This document shows positions 27,551 to 36,076 of a stretch of 64,000 bases of DNA, one piece after another. A model generated the notes under the pieces. It did not search any database. It saw nothing but the letters and a program-made list of their open reading frames with translations, and was not told the origin of the DNA. The stretch is from Pseudomonas sp. QS1027 (GTDB taxonomy: Bacteria > Pseudomonadota > Gammaproteobacteria > Pseudomonadales > Pseudomonadaceae), in assembly GCF_002814235.1 (NCBI RefSeq), contig NZ_PHSU01000004.1:124001-188000 (forward strand), written 5' to 3'. The position numbers and the translations under genes were made by a program. The first letter of the stretch is position 1, and each line of letters starts with the position of its first letter.

Positions 27551-28519
27551 CTATCGGGAAGCCTGGGTCAGTGGGGCACGCTTGGCGTTGAAGCTCTTGT
27601 CGAAGCCTTGGGATACGTCGATATGTCGGGTGAGCAGTCCCTCTTCCTGGTAGATGTCGGCGGTGGTTTGCAGGCCGCTGATCACTGCGTCATCGATCGC
27701 CACCGGTTGCATATGGGTGGCCTTGGCCACGGCGATATGCACGGCCAGGGGCAGGCCGGTGACCTTGGCCAGGGCGGCGGCATACGCGTCGGGATGGGCA
27801 TTGCTCCAGCGATAGGCCCGGTCGACCCGGGCGACGAAGTCGTCCAGTTGCTGGCGCTTGCCGGCGATGGCCTGGCTGGTGGCCGCGAGGTACAAGTGGT
27901 TGGTCAGCAGGCTGTCACCACTGACCAGGACCTTGGCCTGGCTTTGGGTGGTGGCGATGGTGGTGTAGGGATCCCAGGTCGCCCAGGCGTCGGCGCTGCC
28001 GTTGTCCAGCAGCAGGCGCGACTCGCTGGGCAGCAGGTAAATGAATTGCACGTCCTGGGTGGTCAGGCCGACGCTGCGCAGCGCCTTGATCGCCAGGAAG
28101 TGGCCGATGGAGCCGCGGGTGGTGACGATGCGCTTGCCCTTGAGGTCGGCGGCAGTGGTCAGCGGCGAATCCTTCGGCGCGAGTATGGCCGTGGTGTAGC
28201 GCCCCTCGGCGTGGATGATGCTCACCACCTTCAGCGGCGCGCCGGCACCGAGGGCGAAGACATAGGGCGCATCCCCCAAGGCGCCGATATCCACGGCCCC
28301 GGCATTCAGCGCTTCACCCAGTGGGGCTGCGGCGGGGAACTCGGAAAACTGGATCTCGTAGGGCACGTCGGCAAGTTCGCCGGAGACCTCCAGCAGCACT
28401 TTGATCGTCGACTTTTGATTGGCCACCAACAGCGGTTGCAGGTCGGCGGCGTGGCTGGCCGCGCCGAACGTGAGGGCGCTGGCGAGCAGCAGGTGTTTGA
28501 ACGGTTGGGTAAAGCGCAT
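27551..28519 (-). CDS. Sulfonate-type substrate-binding protein (Sec-exported)
   Basis: A 322-residue SsuA-type protein. A signal peptide covers about residues 1-25 ([15 protein letters not shown]). The ligand-binding domain includes [54 protein letters not shown] and [15 protein letters not shown] set the start at 28519 (MRFTQPFK) so that the signal is N-terminal; an in-frame GTG at 28558 would add 13 residues. It is the second orphan binding protein of this operon. Confidence 0.88.
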   Translation of the reverse strand: MRFTQPFKHLLLASALTFGAASHAADLQPLLVANQKSTIKVLLEVSGELADVPYEIQFSEFPAAAPLGEALNAGAVDIGALGDAPYVFALGAGAPLKVVSIIHAEGRYTTAILAPKDSPLTTAADLKGKRIVTTRGSIGHFLAIKALRSVGLTTQDVQFIYLLPSESRLLLDNGSADAWATWDPYTTIATTQSQAKVLVSGDSLLTNHLYLAATSQAIAGKRQQLDDFVARVDRAYRWSNAHPDAYAAALAKVTGLPLAVHIAVAKATHMQPVAIDDAVISGLQTTADIYQEEGLLTRHIDVSQGFDKSFNAKRAPLTQASR

Positions 28520-28646
28520 GACAGCGTGCTCCAGGCGAAGCTTGATGTTTCGTGTCACCTCCGCCTGGAGAAAGGGGTCGGGCTGAATTCAATGTGTGGC
28601 AGATCAAACGGCGCTGCCCGGCATGCGGTGCAGAAGCCTGGAGGGC

Positions 28647-30230
28647 TCAGATCACGAAAAAGCCATGGGTGCCGTCGCGGGCCAGTTGTTCCACCAGGCC
28701 GAATTCCCAGTCCAGGTAGGCCTGCATGGCTTCCCGTGGGTTGTCGGTGCCTTCGTAGGGGCGGCGATAGCGGTCGATGCGCGGTGAGGCGAGGTGGCTC
28801 TCGCCTTCCTCCAAGGGCAGTTGTGCGGCAATCCAACTGGCGGTGCCGTCCTGTAGCAGGAACACCTGCTTGCCGGTCAGTGCTTCGACTTCGGCCACCG
28901 CCAGGCGCGCCAGCTGGCTGCTGCCGCAGGTCAGCACATAGCGTTGCGTCGCCGGCACCTTGGCCAGGGCTTGCGGCAATTGCCCGCGCAGCGCCCACCA
29001 GGCACCGGGAATATGGCGTTTGACGTAGTTGGCGCTGCTGGTGAAGTCCAGTACGGCGGTGTCGCCGTGGGTCAGCCATTCGGCCAGGGTCTGCGGGCTG
29101 ATGACTTCGGCCTGCCGAGGCGCCGGGACCGGTGCCTGCCACGGGCCGTGCTCGCTGAAATGCGCCGGTTGCAGGTCGTCCAGCACATGCACTTCCCAAC
29201 CTAGCTGGGCAAGCCAGGAAGCGGACATATTGGCCCGTACACCGTCGTCATCGGCCAGCACCAGGCGCGCGCCGCGTACGCTGGCGACATGATCGGTTTC
29301 CTGCACCAGCTGGCCGCCCGGTGTCGAGCGGGCGCCCGGCAGGTGACCTGCTTCGTATTCTTCCGGGGTGCGTACGTCGAACAGGTAGGTGGTGCGCGCC
29401 GCTTGCTGCTGCCAGCCTTGCAGGTCGGCCAGGGTGGCGCGGCCCACGCGGGCTTTGTCGGCAACACTGCGAGCCTTCTGGGCGGCGATCTGGCGATGTT
29501 CTTCCGAAGTGGAGGCGAAGCGTCGCGACTGACCGTGTTGCAGCGTCTGGCCGGCCAGGGTCCAGCCGATGGTGCCGTTGCGCAGGGCGAATACCCGATT
29601 GGCAACACCGGCATTGATCAGCGACTGGGTGCCGATGATGCTGCGGGTGCGCCCGGCGCAGTTGACGATTATATGGGTGGACGGATCTGGCGCCAGCTCG
29701 CGGGCGCGTAGCACCAGTTCGGCGCCGGGGACGCTGATGCCGGTGGGAATACTCATGGTCTGGTACTCATCGAAGCGCCGGGCGTCGAGCACCACCACAT
29801 CGGCCTCGCTGTCGAGCAGCGCCTGGACCTCTTCCGCCGCCAGGGACGGGGTGTGGCGCCGACTTTCCACCAGCTCGCCGAAGGCCTTGCTCGGCACGTT
29901 GACGTCGATAAACAGCTCGCCACCGGCGCGGCGCCAACCGTCAAGACCGCCCGCCAACAGGCTGACCCGGGTATAGCCGAGCGCCTGCAAACGCTCGGCG
30001 GCGATGTTCGCCAGGCCTTCGCCGTTGTCGTAGACCGTCACCTCGGTATCACGGCGGGGGATGCGCGAGTAAACCTCCAGCTCCAGTTTGGACAGCGGGA
30101 TATTGGCGGCGAACAGCGGGTGGGATTCGGCGAAAGGCGCTTCTTCGCGCACATCGACGAGGGCGACTTCTTCATGGTCCAAGAGTGCCTGGCGAATCTG
30201 GGCGAAGGTGCGGTTCGATACAGTACTCAT
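28647..30230 (-). CDS. Four-domain rhodanese-related sulfurtransferase
   Basis: A 527-residue cytosolic protein with four tandem rhodanese domains, at about residues 5-105, 125-230, 265-355 and 375-470. Active-site Cys is present in domain 2 (Cys191, CAGRTR loop) and domain 4 (Cys435, CGSSQL). The aligned loops of domains 1 (YDNGEG) and 3 (LADDDG) carry Asp/Asn instead. Two active and two inactive domains therefore alternate. Its ATG overlaps the stop of the thiol dioxygenase gene by four bases, so the pair is translationally coupled. A role in carrying sulfane sulfur from thiol oxidation is likely. Confidence 0.9.
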   Translation of the reverse strand: MSTVSNRTFAQIRQALLDHEEVALVDVREEAPFAESHPLFAANIPLSKLELEVYSRIPRRDTEVTVYDNGEGLANIAAERLQALGYTRVSLLAGGLDGWRRAGGELFIDVNVPSKAFGELVESRRHTPSLAAEEVQALLDSEADVVVLDARRFDEYQTMSIPTGISVPGAELVLRARELAPDPSTHIIVNCAGRTRSIIGTQSLINAGVANRVFALRNGTIGWTLAGQTLQHGQSRRFASTSEEHRQIAAQKARSVADKARVGRATLADLQGWQQQAARTTYLFDVRTPEEYEAGHLPGARSTPGGQLVQETDHVASVRGARLVLADDDGVRANMSASWLAQLGWEVHVLDDLQPAHFSEHGPWQAPVPAPRQAEVISPQTLAEWLTHGDTAVLDFTSSANYVKRHIPGAWWALRGQLPQALAKVPATQRYVLTCGSSQLARLAVAEVEALTGKQVFLLQDGTASWIAAQLPLEEGESHLASPRIDRYRRPYEGTDNPREAMQAYLDWEFGLVEQLARDGTHGFFVI

Positions 30231-30835
30231 TGGGCAGGGCTCTCTTTGGACAAATCCCAGATGTTCGGGAGAAAGGCGTTGGAATAACCGGAGATAAACA
30301 GTTTCTCGCTGCCGTCGGGCTGATACACCGCGCGGCGCACGGCACCGATATTGGCGCCGTAGACATGAATGCTGATGGACACCCGGTCAGCAAAGGCATT
30401 GCTGACTTGGTGGATGTCACCGATCTTCGGCGAGACCGCCTCGACCTGGCCCGGCTCCAGCTGGATCCGCTTGCCCGCGGCGATCAAGGCGCCGTCGGTG
30501 CCGCGCTCGAACCCTTGGGAATACTCGGAACCGCGCAGCATGCCGATCAGCCCCCACACCCGATGATCATGAATCGGCGTGCTTTGCCCCGGCCCCCACA
30601 CGAAGCTGACGATGCTGAAACGCTGGCGCGAATCGGCATGCAGCAGAAATTGCTGATAGCGCTCGGGGTCGGGCTGGGCAAACTCGTCCGGCAGCCAGTC
30701 ATCATGGCTGACCAGTTGCGCCAACAGCTTGCCGCCGCGGTGCAGCAGATCGCCTTCGCGAGGGTTGCCGTCGATCAATTCCGCCAGGGCGCCTATGAAT
30801 GCTCTGAGTCTCTCCGGGTGTCGGGCCTGGGTCAT
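30227..30835 (-). CDS. 3-mercaptopropionate dioxygenase-type thiol dioxygenase
   Basis: A 202-residue cupin of the bacterial cysteine dioxygenase group. The iron ligands are His89 and His91 (PIHDHRVWG) and His142 (IHQVSN). The second-sphere set Ser155, His157, Tyr159 (SIHVY) and Arg168 are all present at the residue numbers known for the Pseudomonas 3-mercaptopropionate dioxygenase. It oxidises the thiol to a sulfinic acid with O2. It heads a seven-gene operon running leftward through the rhodanese, binding proteins and monooxygenases. Substrate preference for 3-mercaptopropionate over cysteine is inferred from Arg168 and family. Confidence 0.93.
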   Translation of the reverse strand: MTQARHPERLRAFIGALAELIDGNPREGDLLHRGGKLLAQLVSHDDWLPDEFAQPDPERYQQFLLHADSRQRFSIVSFVWGPGQSTPIHDHRVWGLIGMLRGSEYSQGFERGTDGALIAAGKRIQLEPGQVEAVSPKIGDIHQVSNAFADRVSISIHVYGANIGAVRRAVYQPDGSEKLFISGYSNAFLPNIWDLSKESPAQ

Positions 30836-30914
30836 GGCAGTTCCATCGTGGGTGATTCGTTGTAGTGGGGTTATCTAAGCATAATGTTTATGTTTAATAT
30901 GCTATTTTTTAATG

Positions 30915-30930
30915 ATTAGGTTATAGCTGA
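30915..30930 (-). promoter_or_regulatory. Recurrent AT-rich motif, copy 3
   Basis: On the minus strand it reads TCAGCTATAACCTAAT, inside an AT-rich island between the divergent thiol dioxygenase operon (start 30835) and the LysR gene (start 31055). It is well placed for control of both. Confidence 0.58.
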
Positions 30931-31054
30931 AAGTAATTTAGAACCGGTTTGAATAGCGTTAGGCGTTATCGATAGGTGAGCGGGCTATCCAGGCGCCGTT
31001 TATCTCACTATGCTTTTCACACATCTTAATGACTGTTCTCTATGTGCGGCCCAA

Positions 31055-31960
31055 ATGAAAATTGACGATATCGATGCCTTTGTCGAAGTGATTCGTTGCC
31101 AGTCCATCAGCCATGCCGCCGAGTCGTTGCAACTGACCCAGCCGGCGATCACCCGCCGCGTGCAGAACTTCGAGCAGGCGCTGGGAGTGGAGTTGTTCGA
31201 CCGTAACACCAAGCCGCTCAAGCCTACCTTGATCGGAACCCGGGTTTATGAACAGTGCCGTCTGATCCTGCGGGAGATGGATGCGCTGCGCGAGTTGGTG
31301 GCCACCGATGCACCCCCCACCGGGCTGTTGCGCCTGGGCGTGCCGCAAACCATCGGCGATGTGGTGCTGCTCGACGCTCTCAAGCACCTGCGCACCGAAT
31401 ACCCCGACCTGCGCGCCCAGGTGGCCACGGGCTGGGGTAGCCAGTTGGTCGGCAAGATCGAGCGCGGTGAGCTGGACGCGGCGGCGGCGCTGTTTCCGGC
31501 GGGCAAGATCTTCCCGGACAATATCGTCGGCGAATCCATCGGCAAGATGGAACTGGTGGTGGTGTGCGCCAAGGCCCAGCTACCCAAGCGCCCGTGCAAG
31601 CTGGCGGATGTCTACCAGAGCGGCTGGATTCTCAACCCCGATGGCTGCGGCTTCCGGGCCGGGCTGCAACGCACCCTGTCGGATCAGGGCCTGGCCTTGC
31701 GGGTCAACCTGGAAACCTTTGGTACCGAGTTGCAGTTGGGGCTGGTGGCTGACGGCCTGGGGCTGGGCCTGGTGCCGCGGCCGTTGCTGGAGCGCAGCGT
31801 CCATCGCGAGCAACTGGCGGTCATGCCCCTCAAGGATTTCAAGCCGGTGATGGACCTGTGGCTGATCTACCCGCACTTCCTCGGCAACCTGCAAGGGCCG
31901 GTGGATGCCTTTGGCAAGCTGGTGGCGGCGTCGTTGCACAAGGTCAGAAACGCCGCATGA
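31055..31960 (+). CDS. LysR-family regulator of the sulfur block
   Basis: A 301-residue LysR regulator. The winged helix-turn-helix is at residues 1-60 (MKIDDIDAFVEVIRCQSISHAAESL, LTQPAITRRVQNFE) and the effector domain contains LRLGVPQTIGDVVLLDAL and GLVADGLGLGLVPRPLLE. The start at 31055 is the conserved LysR N terminus; the 15 upstream in-frame residues are not typical. It is divergent from the thiol dioxygenase operon, so it is the prime candidate to bind the repeated AT-rich motif. The inducer is unknown. Confidence 0.9.
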   Translation: MKIDDIDAFVEVIRCQSISHAAESLQLTQPAITRRVQNFEQALGVELFDRNTKPLKPTLIGTRVYEQCRLILREMDALRELVATDAPPTGLLRLGVPQTIGDVVLLDALKHLRTEYPDLRAQVATGWGSQLVGKIERGELDAAAALFPAGKIFPDNIVGESIGKMELVVVCAKAQLPKRPCKLADVYQSGWILNPDGCGFRAGLQRTLSDQGLALRVNLETFGTELQLGLVADGLGLGLVPRPLLERSVHREQLAVMPLKDFKPVMDLWLIYPHFLGNLQGPVDAFGKLVAASLHKVRNAA

Positions 31961-31991
31961 TTCTGCGGCGTGATATGAAAAAAAATAATAA

Positions 31992-32005
31992 TTAGCTTAG
32001 ATTAA
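31992..32005 (+). promoter_or_regulatory. Recurrent AT-rich motif, copy 4 (shortened)
   Basis: Reads TTAGCTTAGATTAA, one base shorter than the consensus, in an AT island 76 bases upstream of the aldolase-like gene. Confidence 0.42.
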
Positions 32006-32080
32006 AATGTGCTTTTTATTATTTTTTCCCATCCCATAGGCTTGCCTGGAAGTCCTTAAGGCCATCCAGGAAGTTTTGCC

Positions 32081-32875
32081 ATGAGCAACGTCAGTCCGTT
32101 ATCCAGCGTTTCGAACAATGTCCGACTGCGGGTCACTCCTGAAGAGTGGGAGGTCCGCGTCAAGCTGGCCGCTGCCTATCGGTTGGCGGCCTTGTACAAG
32201 TGGACCGATCACATCTACACCCATTTCTCCGCCCGGGTGCCGGGGCCCGAGGAACATTTCCTGATCAATGCCTTCGGCTTGCTGTTCGATGAAATCAGCG
32301 CCTCCAACCTGGTCAAGGTGGACATCGATGGCACCCTCGTCGACGACCCGACCGGGTTGGGCATCAACTACGCCGGTTATGTGATCCACAGCGCCATCCA
32401 TGCTGCCCGTCCTGACCTGCAAGCGGTGCTGCACACCCATACCCGGGACGGTATTGCGGTGTCGGCGCAGAAGGATGGGTTGTTGCCGATTTCCCAACAC
32501 TCCATTGGTTTTTCCGGGCGGGTGGCTTACCACGGGTATGAGGGCGTGGCCCTGGACCTGGATGAGCGCGAGCGGCTGGTGGCTGACCTGGGGGACAAGA
32601 GTGTGATGATCCTGCGCAACCATGGCTTGTTGACGGCCGGGATCAGCGTCGAGCATGCATTCCAGCAACTGCAGGGGTTGGAGCGGGCGTGCAATATCCA
32701 GATCGCGGCACAGGCGGGGGGCAATGCCGAGTTGATCTTTCCGCCGGCCGAGGTGGTGGCCAAGGTTGAGAAGCAGGCCGAGGTGTTCAAGAGTGGGGAT
32801 GGACCTGGAGTGGCGCGGCATTGGAATGCGTTGATTCGACAGTTGGAACGTACCGATACCGACTACAAGAATTAA
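32081..32875 (+). CDS. Class II aldolase/adducin-family protein
   Basis: A 264-residue cytosolic protein of the class II aldolase fold. The zinc-site histidines are seen in AVLHTHTRDGIAVSA and the downstream His in MILRNHGLLTAG. The N-terminal part YKWTDHIYTHFSARVPGPEEHFLINAFG is characteristic of the decarboxylase/aldolase-like subgroup that is often mis-annotated. Preceded by CCAGGAAG as ribosome binding site. It could cleave or isomerise a carbon fragment remaining after desulfuration. It is a single-gene unit followed by a terminator. Confidence 0.88.
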   Translation: MSNVSPLSSVSNNVRLRVTPEEWEVRVKLAAAYRLAALYKWTDHIYTHFSARVPGPEEHFLINAFGLLFDEISASNLVKVDIDGTLVDDPTGLGINYAGYVIHSAIHAARPDLQAVLHTHTRDGIAVSAQKDGLLPISQHSIGFSGRVAYHGYEGVALDLDERERLVADLGDKSVMILRNHGLLTAGISVEHAFQQLQGLERACNIQIAAQAGGNAELIFPPAEVVAKVEKQAEVFKSGDGPGVARHWNALIRQLERTDTDYKN

Positions 32876-32908
32876 GGCGGGCCTGACAAGTCACGGCCGA
32901 GTTGAAGT

Positions 32909-32941
32909 CCACCTCTCTCCCGAGAGGGAGAGGTGGCTTTT
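32909..32941 (+). terminator. Terminator after the class II aldolase-like gene
   Basis: Inverted repeat CCACCTCTC...GAGAGGTGG around CCCGAGAGGG, with a short T run (CTTTT) on the plus side. It separates this gene from the convergent LLM monooxygenase. Confidence 0.68.
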
Positions 32942-32997
32942 GCCGGGAGTTCGACCCAAGTACAAAAGGCCGAACCCAGCGCTTGCAAAAAGCCGCT

Positions 32998-34086
32998 CTA
33001 GGCGACCTTTTCAGCTGCTTGCCGCTCGCGTTCCGCCACCAACTGGCGGGTCAGGGGGATCAGGCGCTTGCCATAGTCGATGGCGTCATTGAGGGGATCG
33101 AAACCGCGAATCAGGAAGGTGGTAATGCCCAAGTCGTAATAGTCGAGCAGGGCCTCCGCCACTTGTTCAGCCGTGCCCACCAGTGACGTCGAATTGCCCT
33201 GCGCCCCCAGCAGCCCGGCGATCCCGGTCCACAAGCGTTTATCCAACCTCGAACCCTGGGCCGCAGCCGCCAGCAGGCGACGAGACCCTTCGTTCGGTGG
33301 TTCGCGCCTTACAAAACCGTTCTGCTCGGCGAGGGCGGTAGCCTGTTGCAGGATTTGCTCCGCACGTTCCCACGCCAGCTCCTCGGTTTCGGCCAGGATC
33401 GGTCGCAACGACAGGCTGAAGCGAATCGTCCGCCCATGTTTGGCGGCTTCAGCGCGTACCCGGGTCACCACTTCCCGCACTTGCTCGTAGGTTTCACCCC
33501 ACAGCGCATACACGTCCGCATGCTTGCCGGCCACGGCGATCGCCGCCGCTGAAGATCCGCCAAAATACAGCGGGATATGCGGCTGTTGCGGCGACTTCAC
33601 CGTCGAATACGCGCCCTCGACCTGGTAATAGGTGCCTTCATGGGCAAAGGGCTTGTCACTGGTCCATTCCTGGCGCACCACGCTCAGGTACTCATCCGTG
33701 CGGGTATAGCGTTCGTCCTTGTCGATATGGCTGCCGTCGGCCCGCAGCTCGCGATCGTCGCCGCCGGTGATGATATGCACGGCGGTGCGCCCGCCGTTGA
33801 ACACGTCCAGGGTGGCGAACTGTCGAGCGGCCAGGGTCGGCTGGGCAAAACCGGGCCGATGGGCAATCAGGAACTGCAGTTTTTTGGTCACGCTGGCGGC
33901 GTGGGAGGCGATAAGCGTGCTGTCCGGACTGTTGGAGTGGAAGGCGACCAGGGCACGGTCGAAGCCGGCGGCCTCGTGGGCGCGAGCGACGGTTTCCACA
34001 TAGTCGGGTTGCAGGGTCGGACCACTGCGGGGATGGATCTCGGACGCGTGATGGCCGCCGATATAGCCGATAAATTCAATGCTCAT
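32998..34086 (-). CDS. LLM-class monooxygenase, alkanesulfonate monooxygenase (SsuD)-like
   Basis: A 362-residue FMNH2-dependent monooxygenase of the SsuD group. It shows YVETVARAHEAAGFDRALVAFHSNSPD, FLIAHRPGF, NGGRTAVHIITGGDD and the insertion TRTDEYLSVVRQEWTSDKPFAHEGTYYQVEGAYS, followed by PHIPLYFGGSSAAAIAVAGKHADVYALWGE. These enzymes release sulfite from C1-Cn sulfonates or related compounds. It is a single gene divergent from the SsuCBA-type transporter, an arrangement suggesting joint use. Confidence 0.92.
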   Translation of the reverse strand: MSIEFIGYIGGHHASEIHPRSGPTLQPDYVETVARAHEAAGFDRALVAFHSNSPDSTLIASHAASVTKKLQFLIAHRPGFAQPTLAARQFATLDVFNGGRTAVHIITGGDDRELRADGSHIDKDERYTRTDEYLSVVRQEWTSDKPFAHEGTYYQVEGAYSTVKSPQQPHIPLYFGGSSAAAIAVAGKHADVYALWGETYEQVREVVTRVRAEAAKHGRTIRFSLSLRPILAETEELAWERAEQILQQATALAEQNGFVRREPPNEGSRRLLAAAAQGSRLDKRLWTGIAGLLGAQGNSTSLVGTAEQVAEALLDYYDLGITTFLIRGFDPLNDAIDYGKRLIPLTRQLVAERERQAAEKVA

Positions 34087-34428
34087 GGTCAGTTCCTTAT
34101 GTGGGTGGGCGCTCTGTAGGGGTCGAAAGTAGGGGGCGGGGACTGGGCTGTAAAATGCCGTTTTGTTCTAAGTTAATTATTAATTTGTAGAATCTTGATT
34201 AATGCTATTTATCAGTAATATGCATTTTATATCGGCAAGGAGAGCGTGAGCGGCGAGGGCCGGGGCCTGGAAGCTTTATTATGCAAATAATTTATTTTCT
34301 GGAATTGCTGTCTGATTTTTAATCATATTAGGTTATTCCCAAAAAGAATTTCACTGAGGTTTTTTATGCGACTAGCATGAAACCGAAGCGGCGCTCCCGG
34401 CCGTGTTCTTTGTGAGGAAGGAAGCCTG
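34087..34428. other. Divergent AT-rich promoter region between SsuD-like and SsuC-like genes
   Basis: 342 bases with no gene. The core from about 34140 to 34370 is AT-rich and contains motif copy 5 at 34162-34177. The rightward gene has AGGAAGGAAG as ribosome binding site. No sigma-54 type -24/-12 element was recognised. Confidence 0.6.
34162..34177 (+). promoter_or_regulatory. Recurrent AT-rich motif, copy 5
   Basis: Reads TTTGTTCTAAGTTAAT, followed by TATTAA. The right half is identical to copy 2 over TAAGTTAATTAT; the left half is degenerate. Confidence 0.48.
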
Positions 34429-35301
34429 ATGACTGAAAAGTCCCTGAATGCCAGCTCGTTTTCCGTCGACAAGGTGGCTCGCTTGCAGGGCGAGCCTGAA
34501 GGCGTCTCACGGCTGATTCCCGTTTGGCTGCGCAACTGGCGCACCCCTGAAGTGCTGTTGCGCCTGGTCAGCCCGATCGTGTTGCTGCTGGCGTGGGAGC
34601 TGGCCTCCGAGCTGGGGCTGATCCCGCAACGGGTCATCGCCGCGCCGTCGCAGATCGGCGGTACCTTGTGGGCGATGATCGTTTCCGGCGAATTGGGCAA
34701 GCACCTGTTGGTCTCCCTGCAACGGGCGCTGCTGGGGCTGAGCATTGGCGTCAGCATTGGCGTGGTGGCGGCGCTGGTCACCGGCCTGTCCAAGCGCGGC
34801 GAGGTGATCCTCGATTCGCCGATGCAGATGCTGCGCACCATTCCTTCCCTGGCCCTGGTGCCGTTGTTCATTCTCTGGTTCGGCATTGGCGAGTTCACCA
34901 AGATCGCGCTGATCGTCACCGGCACCATCTTCCCGGTCTACCTCAACCTGTTCGCCGGTATCCGCAACATCGACCCCAAATTGATCGAGGCCGCCAACAC
35001 CCTGGGGCTCAACCGTCGCGAATTGATCTGGCATGTGATCCTGCCGGGCTCGTTGCCTTCTTTTTTTGTCGGCCTGCGCTATTCCCTGGGGATTTCCTGG
35101 CTGGCCCTGGTGTTCGTCGAGCAAATCAACACCACCGCCGGTATCGGTTTCCTGGCCAGCGATGCGCGGGATTTCATGCGCACCGACGTGATTGTGATTT
35201 GCCTGTTGATCTACAGCGTCCTCGGCCTGCTGATCGACGGCCTGATCCGCACCCTGGAACGTTTCGCCCTGGCCTGGCGCCCATCTTTCGTGAGGAACTG
35301 A
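34429..35301 (+). CDS. SsuC-type ABC transporter permease
   Basis: A 290-residue permease of the nitrate/sulfonate/taurine class. A cytoplasmic N terminus of about 40 residues precedes six hydrophobic helices. The EAA loop reads IDPKLIEAANTLGLNRRELIWHVILPGSLPSFFVGLRYSLGISWLALVFVE. It heads a three-gene operon with the ATPase and binding protein, and may also serve the two orphan binding proteins of the neighbouring operon. Confidence 0.93.
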   Translation: MTEKSLNASSFSVDKVARLQGEPEGVSRLIPVWLRNWRTPEVLLRLVSPIVLLLAWELASELGLIPQRVIAAPSQIGGTLWAMIVSGELGKHLLVSLQRALLGLSIGVSIGVVAALVTGLSKRGEVILDSPMQMLRTIPSLALVPLFILWFGIGEFTKIALIVTGTIFPVYLNLFAGIRNIDPKLIEAANTLGLNRRELIWHVILPGSLPSFFVGLRYSLGISWLALVFVEQINTTAGIGFLASDARDFMRTDVIVICLLIYSVLGLLIDGLIRTLERFALAWRPSFVRN

Positions 35302-35302
35302 C

Positions 35303-36076
35303 ATGTCGAATATCGAATCTTTAGCGCCGCCGGTACAGTTGCGTAACGTGGTGCGCCAGTTCGGTCAGCAACGGGTCATCGACGGCCTGGACCTGGACAT
35401 TGCTCCCGGCGAGTTTGTCGCCCTGCTGGGCGCCAGCGGTTCCGGCAAAACCACTTTGCTGCGCAGCCTGGCCGGGCTGGACAGCATCGACAGCGGCCAG
35501 TTGCGCGTGCCCAAGGCCCGGGCGGCGGTGTTTCAGGAGCCGCGGCTGATGCCCTGGAAGCGCGCCTGGAAAAACGTGATCCTCGGACTGCGTGTTCCTG
35601 ATGCCAAGGAGCGCGCGGTGCAGGCGTTGACGGAGGTGGGGTTGGCCCATCGGCTGGATGCCTACCCGGCGACACTCTCCGGTGGGGAGGCCCAGCGCGT
35701 GGCGTTGGCCCGTGGTCTGGTGCGCGAACCCAAGCTGTTGCTGCTGGACGAACCTTTCGCCGCGCTGGACGCCTTGACCCGGATCAAGATGCATCGGTTG
35801 ATTATCGAACTGTGGCGCAAGCATACGCCGGCCGTGCTGCTGGTCACCCACGACGTTGACGAAGCGATTCTGCTGGCCGACCGCGTGATCGTCCTGGCCC
35901 ATGGCAAGATCGCCGAGCAGTTGACCATCGATCTGCCTCGGGCGCGGGACACGGGCCAGGACGGCTTCCAGGCGATCCGGGCACGCTTGCTGAGTCTGCT
36001 GGGGGTTGAAGTGGACGTCCCGGCGGCAGTGGCGCCAGCGGTTGCCAGCGGCGTACGGCGATTTGCCCATGGTTGA
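35303..36076 (+). CDS. SsuB-type ABC transporter ATPase
   Basis: A 257-residue ATPase: Walker A GASGSGKTTLL, Q loop AVFQEPRLMPWKRAWKNV, signature LSGGEAQRVALARGL and Walker B LLLLDEPFAALD, then H loop LLVTHDVDEAILLADRV. The PRLMPW loop is typical of nitrate/sulfonate/taurine transporters. It starts one base after the permease stop and overlaps the lipoprotein gene by eight bases. Confidence 0.94.
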   Translation: MSNIESLAPPVQLRNVVRQFGQQRVIDGLDLDIAPGEFVALLGASGSGKTTLLRSLAGLDSIDSGQLRVPKARAAVFQEPRLMPWKRAWKNVILGLRVPDAKERAVQALTEVGLAHRLDAYPATLSGGEAQRVALARGLVREPKLLLLDEPFAALDALTRIKMHRLIIELWRKHTPAVLLVTHDVDEAILLADRVIVLAHGKIAEQLTIDLPRARDTGQDGFQAIRARLLSLLGVEVDVPAAVAPAVASGVRRFAHG

